Assembly (NCBI GenBank): GCA_964482235.1
Contig: CAYZWU010000027.1
Span: forward strand, 8,520-72,519
Source of the DNA: CAYZWU01 sp964482235
GTDB lineage: Bacteria; Planctomycetota; B15-G4; CAYZWU01
DNA: 64,000 bases
Direction of reading: 5' to 3'
The notes under the pieces were generated by a model that searched no databases, was not told the DNA's origin, and saw nothing but the letters and a program-made list of their open reading frames with translations. The first letter of the stretch is position 1, and the number at the start of each line of letters is the position of its first letter. Shown here piece by piece: positions 52,572-60,683 of this stretch. The translations under genes were made by a program, and so were the position numbers.

Positions 52572-52943
52572 CTACAGGTCGAGGCGATCGTACACGTCCT
52601 TCGTGATCTCCGCCTTCACCGAACCCGTGTGGGAGATGGTTGCCGGTTCGAAGAGGATCAGCTTGACATGCCCCCGGGGGATGACGCGGTGCTCCACACC
52701 TTTTTGCACGATGTAGAACTCGCCGGCGCGAATGGGCACGCTCCTGTCTCGCTCCAGCACGTCCAGCACGCCCTCGACAACATGGAACATCTCATCCTCG
52801 TTGTCGTGGATGTGCCAGGGAACCTTGTCGCCTTCCACGCGCACGACCATGACGAGCTGGCCGTTCAGCTCGGCCACGATCTTGGGCGAAAAGGTGTCGC
52901 TGAACTTCTCGAAGCACTCGGCGATACTGATTGCTTTTTTCAT
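52572..52943 (-). CDS. Small cupin-domain protein
   Basis: 123 residues from ATG 52943. Cupin motif 1 is PWHIHDNEDEMFHVVEG (His, His, Glu, metal-binding) and motif 2 GVEHRVIPRG. A single domain of this size can be an isomerase-like or sensor protein. Its position before an amino-acid permease suggests a small-molecule binding role; not assigned. An upstream ATG at 53009 would add an unrelated Arg-rich start. Confidence 0.85.
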   Translation of the reverse strand: MKKAISIAECFEKFSDTFSPKIVAELNGQLVMVVRVEGDKVPWHIHDNEDEMFHVVEGVLDVLERDRSVPIRAGEFYIVQKGVEHRVIPRGHVKLILFEPATISHTGSVKAEITKDVYDRLDL

Positions 52944-53053
52944 CGGATACCCCGGACTGCCACAGATCCTCCGAGACCAACGGAATCTCGGTGGACAGTA
53001 TAGATTCACCGGGGGATCTATCCAACGATCAAAGTGCCCCCTGAGACAGCCTA

Positions 53054-55891
53054 TTATTTTCCGGATCCCGGCTCGAGTGGAGTCAACGTTACCCTCAACT
53101 CATCCATCACGCCGACACGAAGATTTACTTTCGAAGCAATGCCCTTGCAGCCCTCGGCCTTGATGTAAATACGGTGCTCGCCGGGAGGGAGCCTCCAGAA
53201 CTTGCGCCGGCCGTCGGGGAGTCTGCGGCTTGCCGGATCGGGGTGGAGATCGGGAAACTCGACCTCGAAGTACTCGAGGCAAGAGCCCTGCTCGTCGAGA
53301 GCCTCGACGAGGAGGAGCCCGCTCGGCTTCAGCCTGATCTCTCCCAGGTCCACGTCACTGCCGACCGCGATGGAGAAGGAATCGGAATCGAAGACGAAGT
53401 AGCCCTCTGCCTCGACATGCAGGATGAAGTCGCCGTCAGGAACACCGGCAACAACGAAGCTCGATCCCGAGCTCGCATCCGGGTGCCTCACGAACAACTC
53501 GGACAACCTCCTTGACGAGGGCCGCCAGGAGGACATGGATTCGCGGCGCTTCATCTCCGAATCCACCAGCAGGGCGGTCCATGGCGCCGTTTCTGCATCA
53601 ACGGGCAATCCGGTGAGTCCATCAACCAACTTGCCGCGGACCGACCCGCACGGCAGGACGATGTCGTGCCGGTGTGGAGAAGCGGCGTCTGCGGGGACTT
53701 CAAGATCAGGGAGGCACTTCTTCCCCCCTGAGGGAAGCTCGACTGCCACTTGCCAGCTGCCGGGGATCACGTCGTTGACGATGTACATCCCCTCGGCGTT
53801 CGTGACCGACTCCAGGCTGATCTCCCGCTCATGGCCGAGGTGCCTGTCGCTCTTCAGGCGAATCCGCGCATCGGCCACGGGCTCGCCGCCGATCCAGCTG
53901 ACCCGGCCCTCGAGAGCGACGGTCGCCACAGCGTCGTCGAAGTCGCTCCTGAAGACGTCGATCGCGACGGTCTGTCCCTTGACGATCTCGATACTCTTCG
54001 CCACGCGGCCGAGCCCCACCACCTCGACGACCAGGGTCCAGGCTCCCTCGCGGAAGGGCTCCTCGCCCTGCCACGAACAGGCCCCCTCCTTCGAGGAGAT
54101 TCCCAGGGAGATGACACGATTGTTGGAACGGTCGCCGTGTTCGAAGCGGAGCAAGGTGAAAGCCCCCTCCTGATCGACGAAGTCGACGAAGGTCACCTTG
54201 ACGAAACCGCCCGCTGCTTCCCTCGAGGGCACCATGAGCTCCACGCCGTCGACGAGCTCGCCCTCGGCCACCTCCACCTCCACGGGGCGGCTCTTGCGCC
54301 CCTCGAACCGGAGATCAGCCGAAAGGGTGTAGAAACCGGGCGGCAGCCCTCTCAGGATGAATTCACCTTCGCCGTTGATCGAAGCCTGACGCCTTTGGCT
54401 GCTGTCAACTCTTGTCAGGGCGAAAACGGAAAGGAATCGCGACTCCGGAGCCGATCTCGTTCCCTCGTCGAGAACGGTCCCGCGAACCGCGCCGCCGGGC
54501 ATCCGGATATCCTTCTCCGTAAGGCCGGGTCCGGCGAGGACGACCTCGCCGCAGCTGATCCTCTGCCTGTGGTGCGGCGCGAAGCTGACGGTGATCCGGT
54601 AGCGGCCCGGAAGCAGCTTTCGCGCCTCGAACCGTCCCTCGTCGTCGGAGTAGAACGCTGGGCCGCCAGGAGTCGATTTCCAGCCAAGTGGCTTCGTTCC
54701 GGTTATCTCGATGGTCCGGCAGGCGATCCTGGCCCTCACGGGAGGCAGCCCCTTCGCATCGACGATGCTGCCTCGCCACGTCGCATGGGAAGGCAGCGGC
54801 CCGAAGTTCACTTCCACGTCACGATCGACGAGGGTGACCTTCTTTCCCTCGGGTGTGAAGTCGATCGTTCCTTCGATACCCTCCCTCCGCGGCCGGGCGT
54901 CCAGCTCGATCCGGCCCGGCCTGATCCGTGGCAGCCGGTAGGTGCCGTCCGGACCCGTCACGACAGGCAGGTCGAAACCGTAGCCGTCCTCATCGTTTCC
55001 CGTGACGACGCCGGCTGAAACGATGACGTCGGGACAGGGATCGCCGCTGTCGCTCAGGACGGTCCCGAAGATCCGGTGCCCCTTGCCGAGGGAGATCACG
55101 AGATCGTCTGACCCCGGAGCCGCTTCGCCGTGAGCTGCCGTGTAGTCGGGATGGATCGCGCAGATCGTCGTCCACTCGTCGTCCAGCCCACCCAGGGTGA
55201 ACCTCCCCTCCCCGTCGGTTTTCGCGTGGCAGGCCCGGCTGGGTCGTCCCTCGGCGATGTCCATGAGGCCGGAACCGAAGGCAAAGACCGTTGCCCCTGA
55301 AATGCCCGCACCCGTGGCCAGGTCATTTACTCGTCCGTTCAGGCTCTGCGCGGGATCGAGCTCGATCACGAGATCGCCTCCCCCATTCCCCTCGTGAGCC
55401 ACTGCCACAATGCCCAGCTCGTTCTCGTGCGCCGAGGAATAGACACAGAGAGCATAGCTGCCTGCCTGATCGACGGGGATGCGGAACCGGCCCTCCTCGT
55501 CCTCGAACTCCCGGTACAGGACCTTCCGGGATCGTCCCGTCTCGTTCCTTTTGGAGTAGAGCTCCAGCCCGAAGGCCCGCACCGGCTCCCCGGTCTTCCT
55601 GTCGACCACTGAACCAGAAATGAAATGAGCGCCCTCCCGCGCCGCGCCTCGAGCCTCGCCCGCCGGATCGTCCACCAGCCTGCGAAGCCGCGTTTCCTCG
55701 CTCGGGTCCGCTGCAGGAGAATCGTGATCCGCGACGGCGGCGTCCCTGGACAGCGGCGACGTATCCTCCGTGGCGGGCTTCTCGTCTGAATGGGATTGCT
55801 CTTCCTGCCACAGCATCACGAGCGCCCCTGTGAGGGTCAGCACCGCGATGCAGATCAACAGCACGATCGGTCTTCCTGGATTGGTGCTCAT
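53054..55891 (-). CDS. Membrane-anchored protein with multiple carboxypeptidase regulatory-like (Ig-like) domains
   Basis: 945 residues. One N-terminal hydrophobic segment (8-27) anchors the protein outside the cytoplasm. About seven or eight beta-sandwich units of the carboxypeptidase regulatory type follow (ISGSVVDRKTGEPV; FGTVLSDSGDPCPD; VRGTVLDEGTRSAPE; VRGKLVDGLTGLPVD). Each contains G-x-V and later GxYxLxGLPPG-like turns (GEFILRGLPPGFYTLSA). Such repeats occur in adhesion and surface scaffold proteins. No peptidase domain. Start ATG 55891 is the first in frame with the membrane segment. Confidence 0.82.
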   Translation of the reverse strand: MSTNPGRPIVLLICIAVLTLTGALVMLWQEEQSHSDEKPATEDTSPLSRDAAVADHDSPAADPSEETRLRRLVDDPAGEARGAAREGAHFISGSVVDRKTGEPVRAFGLELYSKRNETGRSRKVLYREFEDEEGRFRIPVDQAGSYALCVYSSAHENELGIVAVAHEGNGGGDLVIELDPAQSLNGRVNDLATGAGISGATVFAFGSGLMDIAEGRPSRACHAKTDGEGRFTLGGLDDEWTTICAIHPDYTAAHGEAAPGSDDLVISLGKGHRIFGTVLSDSGDPCPDVIVSAGVVTGNDEDGYGFDLPVVTGPDGTYRLPRIRPGRIELDARPRREGIEGTIDFTPEGKKVTLVDRDVEVNFGPLPSHATWRGSIVDAKGLPPVRARIACRTIEITGTKPLGWKSTPGGPAFYSDDEGRFEARKLLPGRYRITVSFAPHHRQRISCGEVVLAGPGLTEKDIRMPGGAVRGTVLDEGTRSAPESRFLSVFALTRVDSSQRRQASINGEGEFILRGLPPGFYTLSADLRFEGRKSRPVEVEVAEGELVDGVELMVPSREAAGGFVKVTFVDFVDQEGAFTLLRFEHGDRSNNRVISLGISSKEGACSWQGEEPFREGAWTLVVEVVGLGRVAKSIEIVKGQTVAIDVFRSDFDDAVATVALEGRVSWIGGEPVADARIRLKSDRHLGHEREISLESVTNAEGMYIVNDVIPGSWQVAVELPSGGKKCLPDLEVPADAASPHRHDIVLPCGSVRGKLVDGLTGLPVDAETAPWTALLVDSEMKRRESMSSWRPSSRRLSELFVRHPDASSGSSFVVAGVPDGDFILHVEAEGYFVFDSDSFSIAVGSDVDLGEIRLKPSGLLLVEALDEQGSCLEYFEVEFPDLHPDPASRRLPDGRRKFWRLPPGEHRIYIKAEGCKGIASKVNLRVGVMDELRVTLTPLEPGSGK

Positions 55892-56147
55892 GCCGGTCCC
55901 TTTGTGTTCCCTTCAGCTGATTCACGTTGACGGCTGCGCCCAAGTCTATCCAACGGACATCAGGGAATCCAGATCGGACAGGTCGAGGATTTCTGTCCAC
56001 CACACGGAACAGCCAGACGAGATCCATGGAACTCGATCCACGATTTTTTACATACCCCTTACAAACTTTTCCTCCCCATTCCCGTCCAATCTGGTGAAGA
56101 AGCAGTTGATCCGACTTGAACCGCCTTATCCTCGAAAGGAGACAACC

Positions 56148-57893
56148 GTGAAAAAGAGTACTCATCTCGTCCCCATCATTCCCATCCTTTCCATACTTGT
56201 CAGCCTTGCCGTTCCCCTCCAGGCCGATGGAGCGGGAGCAAGATCGTCCGAGACGAACTCGACGATCACGCACGTGGTCGTCTATCCGAACCACGTGCAG
56301 ATCACGCGCGAGATCGAGGTCGACGCGCACCAGGGAGACGGCACCGTCACCTTCACGGGGCTCGTGCCCATTCTGAGTTCCGACAACCTCAGGGCCACGG
56401 CCTCGGACGGGGTCCGGATCACCGGCACCGAGACGCGCACCGTCTATCTCAGGGAGTCGCTCTCCGAGGAGATCAAGCAGCTCGACGCGCAGATCGTGAG
56501 CCTGGGCGACGCCCTGGCCGCTCTCGAGCGGGCCGCTCACCGCTGGGCCGAGGAGAAGGGCTTCTACATGTCCATCAAGAACAGGGTGTCGACCGAGCTG
56601 GGCAAGGAGCTTGCCGCGAACAAGATCTCGATCGACGACTGGCAGAGCATGCTCGCCTTCGTGAGAAAGGGACTGGCCGAGTGCGACCGCGAGATGAGCG
56701 ACATCGAGCTGAAGACCCGCAACCTCAAGAGGGACCTCGAGGCTATCAAGGGCAAGCGGAGCCGGTACACGCAGCGCCGCCCGAGGGAGATGAAAGAGGT
56801 GACGGTCACGTTCTCGACGTCGCGCAAGGGGAAGAAGAAGATCCGCATCCACTACATCACCCCCAATGCCGGCTGGAGCCCGGCCTACGACGTGCATCTC
56901 GACAGGAAGGCCGGCACCGTCCAGATCGTGGGATACGGCCAGATCACCCAGACCACGGGCGAGTCGTGGAAGGACGTGGCCCTCACGCTGGCCATGAGCC
57001 GCCCCGATTTCGAGCTCTCCCTGCCCGAGCTCATGCCGATGGTCGCCAGCTTCGACGACGCGGAGATGAAGCAGCTCGCCAACGACGTCTCCATGCTGAA
57101 CGGTGTGCCGGCCCGCCAGGCGAAGGAGTGGTCGAAGCAGCGGTTCAAGGGGAGGCAGGAGAGGGTGAACTTCCTCCGCAACCTCGAGCAGCTCTCCCTG
57201 GAGTCGGAGTCGCGGCTGCAGCAGTTCGGCCTGAACCAGAAACTGATCCAGCAGGCGCTCACCCGCATGGTCGACCGCTTCGCCGGAGTCCGCTACGAGG
57301 TGAGCCGGCCCGAGACGATCCCCTGCGACTCGTCGCCCCACAAGGTGGTCGTCTTCTCCCGGACCATTCCCGTGGATCTGAAGTACGTGGCCACCCCAGC
57401 ACTGGGCGACACGGTGATGCTGAAGGGCTTAGTCAGGAACACGACGGGCCACCCGATCCTCGAGGGCCCGATCTCCCTCTTCATCGACAACTCGTACGTG
57501 GGTGCGTCGAAGGTCGCCAGCGCGGCGCAGAACGAGGGTCTCTCCTTCTGCTTCGGGCCGGACGACGCCCTGGTGGTGAAGCGCGAGCTCGTCAAGCGCA
57601 CAGTCAAGGGGCCGGAAAAGTTTCGCCAGTCCCAGGTCATCACCTACAGCTACCGCATCACGGTGGAGAACTTCAACAGCAGGCCCGCCTCGGTCGAGGT
57701 GGCGGACCAGATCCCCTTGACCAAGACGCCGGATATCCAGGTTCGATTCCTCGAGACGAACCTCGAGAAGGATCTCGACGAGCCAACGGGCAAGCTGTCT
57801 TGGACGATCGACGTGGCGCCGGGAAAGAAGAGCGAGATCACCTACTCGTTCTCCATCGAGTGCCCGGTGGGAAGGACCGTATACTGGAAATAA
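56148..57893 (+). CDS. Exported DUF4139-family protein (MuiA-like)
   Basis: 581 residues from GTG 56148 (AGGAG seven bases upstream). Signal peptide about 1-26. An N-terminal DUF4140-like region (ITHVVVYPNHVQITREI; TVTFTGLVPILSSDNLRATA) is followed by a coiled coil (about 100-205) and the DUF4139 domain (IHYITPNAGWSPAYDVHLD; GQITQTTGESWKDVALTLAM), closing with KKSEITYSFSIECPVGRTVY. Family members have been called mucoidy-inhibitor A homologues; the activity is unclear. It is followed by a hairpin and a convergent methyltransferase. Confidence 0.82.
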   Translation: MKKSTHLVPIIPILSILVSLAVPLQADGAGARSSETNSTITHVVVYPNHVQITREIEVDAHQGDGTVTFTGLVPILSSDNLRATASDGVRITGTETRTVYLRESLSEEIKQLDAQIVSLGDALAALERAAHRWAEEKGFYMSIKNRVSTELGKELAANKISIDDWQSMLAFVRKGLAECDREMSDIELKTRNLKRDLEAIKGKRSRYTQRRPREMKEVTVTFSTSRKGKKKIRIHYITPNAGWSPAYDVHLDRKAGTVQIVGYGQITQTTGESWKDVALTLAMSRPDFELSLPELMPMVASFDDAEMKQLANDVSMLNGVPARQAKEWSKQRFKGRQERVNFLRNLEQLSLESESRLQQFGLNQKLIQQALTRMVDRFAGVRYEVSRPETIPCDSSPHKVVVFSRTIPVDLKYVATPALGDTVMLKGLVRNTTGHPILEGPISLFIDNSYVGASKVASAAQNEGLSFCFGPDDALVVKRELVKRTVKGPEKFRQSQVITYSYRITVENFNSRPASVEVADQIPLTKTPDIQVRFLETNLEKDLDEPTGKLSWTIDVAPGKKSEITYSFSIECPVGRTVYWK

Positions 57894-57905
57894 CACGAAC
57901 GGGTT

Positions 57906-57933
57906 CCGGGGCGGTCTCGACAGGCCGCCCCGG
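57906..57933. terminator. GC-rich hairpin between convergent genes
   Basis: CCGGGGCGG (57906-57914) and CCGCCCCGG (57925-57933), perfect 9-bp arms, 10-base loop. No T-run. Twelve bases after the DUF4139 stop and 20 before the methyltransferase stop. Confidence 0.6.
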
Positions 57934-57953
57934 GATCGCTCCCGGCATGTGTC

Positions 57954-58703
57954 TCAATCCTTGGTCACGCAGTACTGGCAGTCGCGCCACCGCGGGTTGA
58001 GCGTCTCCTTGACATCGAGAAGCCTCGCCCCGGATTCGGCGACCACCTGCTGCACCTCGGCCCTGGGGATGGCGTACATGTCCATCTTCGGTCCCCGGTG
58101 CTTTATCTTGCGCCGCTCCCTGTTCCCCTCCACGATGAACTTCGGGATCAGGCTCTTGCCGAACCTCTCGATCCCCTTCAGCCACCGCTCGCTGCCCTTG
58201 TAGGGCGCCCGTCCGGCGGGCACCTGGAAGACGACGAGCCCGCCGGGCTTCAGGATCCGCACGAACTCCCGGATGTAGTCCCTGGCGTAGAGAGGCTTCA
58301 TGTGCTGCAGGACGATCAGTGAGAGCACGAAATCGAAGCGGTCCGATTCGAGGAGGCCGAGATCGTTCGTTTCGTGCAGGAGGTAGTGGCAGCTCTCGCC
58401 GTGCCGGTTGTACTCCCTCGCCTGCTCGATCATCGAAGGAGCGATGTCCACGCCGCACACCTCGTCGAAGTGCTTGATCAGGGCCTGGGTAAGGCGGCCG
58501 ACGCCGCACCCGAAGTCGAGAGCGGCACCCCGGTCGAACCTGTGCCCCAGGGCGTCGACATAGGTCATCACATCGCTCACCGACTCCACGCCGGATTCGA
58601 AGAACTCCTCGAGGGTCCAGTCCGTCCGGCTCGACGCGATCGACCAGAGCGGCTTGGTCTTTCCGAAATCATCCCAGGTCTTCTGAAGATTCTTGATGTC
58701 CAT
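57954..58703 (-). CDS. Class I SAM-dependent methyltransferase
   Basis: 249 residues from ATG 58703; no strong ribosome site, and ATG 58739 in frame is possible. Motif I ALDFGCGVGRLT (61-72), acidic ribose ligand in GVDIAPSMIEQA, then FDFVLSLIVLQHM and VRILKPGGLVVFQVP. The layout fits methyltransferases acting on small molecules, with a helical N-terminus. The last residues are CQYCVTKD. Divergent from the SGNH gene; substrate unknown. Confidence 0.85.
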   Translation of the reverse strand: MDIKNLQKTWDDFGKTKPLWSIASSRTDWTLEEFFESGVESVSDVMTYVDALGHRFDRGAALDFGCGVGRLTQALIKHFDEVCGVDIAPSMIEQAREYNRHGESCHYLLHETNDLGLLESDRFDFVLSLIVLQHMKPLYARDYIREFVRILKPGGLVVFQVPAGRAPYKGSERWLKGIERFGKSLIPKFIVEGNRERRKIKHRGPKMDMYAIPRAEVQQVVAESGARLLDVKETLNPRWRDCQYCVTKD

Positions 58704-58925
58704 CAGGCGTTCAAGAATAGGAAGGCGGCGCTGCCGCATCAAGCAGGTTTTTCCGGCTTCGCCCGCTCGTGTCGCTATCGCCCCTCCCGACCGAGCGAGC
58801 ATCGCCCTTTTCATCAGTGGATTTCCAGCGGCAATTAGTGTACTCCTATCGGATCCGGTACGAATCCCTGGGACAGGATCAGGCATCTCCGCGTTCCGCG
58901 CGGATGACGGATACGCTCTCGAATC

Positions 58926-60035
58926 ATGAAGAAAGAACGCAAGAACATCCCGAGATCCCGCAAGATTCTCTATGCCGTCCTCATCAACGTGTTCATCCTG
59001 CTTCTCTTCGAGGGCTACTGCCGGCTGACGCAGAGCGAGGACAAGTACGCCTACTCGGAGATCGTGGGATTCGAGCTCGTCCCCGGGTACGAGGGGCGGC
59101 GGGAGACGGTCAACGCCCTCGGCCTGCGCGGCAGGGAGATCGAGGCGAAGAAGGCACCCGGCCTTTTCCGGATCCTCGCCATGGGAGGATCGACCACCTT
59201 CGGCCACAAGTTGGCTGATGACGAGACCTGGCCCGTCTACCTGGAGGAGAAGCTGCGCGCTCGATTCGGGAAGAAGGTCGAGGTCCTCAACGGCGGGGTT
59301 TCCGGATGGGGTATGGAGCAGATCCTCCTCAGCCTGCGGCACAGGCGCCTCGAGGAACTCGATCCCGATCTCGTGCTGGTCTACTCGGGCTGGAACGATC
59401 CGCGCAAGGACAACGGCCTGGTGAAGCAGTACGAGGCCAGGGCCCGCAGCTCGCCGAAGAAGAAGTTCTGGCACCACATCGCCTTCGTCAAATACATCGA
59501 CAAGAAGATCTCCAAGCTCACGGCCGATCGCGATACGTTCCAAGGGGACGGCGACGCGTGGATGGAGAGGAACAGGAAGTTCTGCGACATCCGCCTGAGC
59601 GGGATTCCGCCCGTGGTGGAGAGGCTGGCCGCTCTCGGCAGGGAGAGGGACGTCCCCATCGTCTTCGTCTCTCTCGCCGGGCTGGCGCAGATCCCGCCGC
59701 CGGAGAAGTCGAAGCCCGAACTGCGGGAGAAGTACCGGGCCCTGCTCACGCGGACCTGGACCGAGACAATGGAAACGGACGACCTCTACACCATGGCCCG
59801 CGACGAGTACGTCTCCGCCACGAGGCCCACGAGGGAGAGCACGGACCGCAACGGGTTGATCCTGCTTGACGTGGCGGACCTGCTGCCGGCCCGGTTCGAC
59901 AAGCTCGACAGGGATTCCCGCGAGGCCCGGTGGATCGAGCTCTTCCGCGACCGGGCGCACTTCGAGCCGCCGGGCAACGAGGCCATTGCCGACGTGCTGG
60001 CGCAGCTTCTGGCGGAAAAAGATCTTCTTCCGTGA
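58926..60035 (+). CDS. Membrane-anchored SGNH/GDSL hydrolase-like protein
   Basis: 369 residues. A hydrophobic anchor at 13-30. Block I is MGGSTTFG (nucleophile S89). Block III is LVLVYSGWND. Block V is DRAHFEPPGNEAI (D342, H345). NGGVSGWG (115-122) is the oxyanion-Gly block. Such proteins are esterases or O-acetyl/acyl transferases/hydrolases acting on extracytoplasmic glycans or lipids. The gene is divergent from the methyltransferase and ends 90 bases before lutC. Confidence 0.82.
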   Translation: MKKERKNIPRSRKILYAVLINVFILLLFEGYCRLTQSEDKYAYSEIVGFELVPGYEGRRETVNALGLRGREIEAKKAPGLFRILAMGGSTTFGHKLADDETWPVYLEEKLRARFGKKVEVLNGGVSGWGMEQILLSLRHRRLEELDPDLVLVYSGWNDPRKDNGLVKQYEARARSSPKKKFWHHIAFVKYIDKKISKLTADRDTFQGDGDAWMERNRKFCDIRLSGIPPVVERLAALGRERDVPIVFVSLAGLAQIPPPEKSKPELREKYRALLTRTWTETMETDDLYTMARDEYVSATRPTRESTDRNGLILLDVADLLPARFDKLDRDSREARWIELFRDRAHFEPPGNEAIADVLAQLLAEKDLLP

Positions 60036-60125
60036 AACCGTTCCATTTCTTGCCGGTTATGATCAGAAGGTGCTATTGAATAACAGACCGTTGGACAGGT
60101 TCGATTCCAGCGACGGGAGCCGGAG

Positions 60126-60683
60126 ATGCCGCAGCACGAGCTGATAGCCCTCTTCAGAAAGAAAGCGGAGGCGGTCCACGCCGTTGTCGAGGTCGTCGCT
60201 GAATGGCAGGGAGCTTTCCAGCGTGTCGTCGATCTCGCCGGGGAGCGCGGAGGCGGCAGGATCACCGCGCCGGGGCTGGCTCCCGATCGGACCGAAGCGC
60301 TCGGCGCCCTCTGCCGGGAAAGGGAGCTCGACCTGGTGACGGAGAACGTGAGAGAGCAGGGAGACGGGTTCATCCTGGGCTTGACCGCGATCGACTGGGG
60401 CATCGCCGAGACCGGCACCCTGGTCCTCGACGCCGCCTCCGAGGATCTGCGCCTGGCCACGATGCTGCCCGACATTCATGCGGCCCTTCTTCCCGCAAGG
60501 AGGATCAAGGCGGCGGCCGGCGACCTGAGAGCCGAGATCGAAGGGATGGCGGGCTCACCTCCCGGCTACCTGACCTTCATCACCGGCGCCAGCCGGACGG
60601 CGGACATCGAGCGGGAGCTGACCATCGGCGTACACGGTCCCAGCGAGCTTCGCATCTTCATTATCACCGGAGACAACGCGTGA
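60126..60683 (+). CDS. lutC: LutC/LldG-type LUD-domain protein
   Basis: 185 residues, ATG 60126 after GGGAGCCGGAG. LUD domain: GLTAIDWGIAETGTLVLDAA (104-123) and the C-terminal PGYLTFITGASRTADIERELTIG-type block (quoted as about 146-168), ending VHGPSELRIFIITGD. LutC is the small subunit of L-lactate oxidation complexes. It overlaps the next gene by GTGA, so both subunits are made together. Order here is lutC then fused lutB/lutA. Confidence 0.87.
   Translation: MPQHELIALFRKKAEAVHAVVEVVAEWQGAFQRVVDLAGERGGGRITAPGLAPDRTEALGALCRERELDLVTENVREQGDGFILGLTAIDWGIAETGTLVLDAASEDLRLATMLPDIHAALLPARRIKAAAGDLRAEIEGMAGSPPGYLTFITGASRTADIERELTIGVHGPSELRIFIITGDNA

Noticed and set aside
60090..60125. GGTTCGATTCC resembling a tRNA T-loop
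   Set aside because: Flanking bases do not form a T stem and no acceptor stem or anticodon arm can be drawn.
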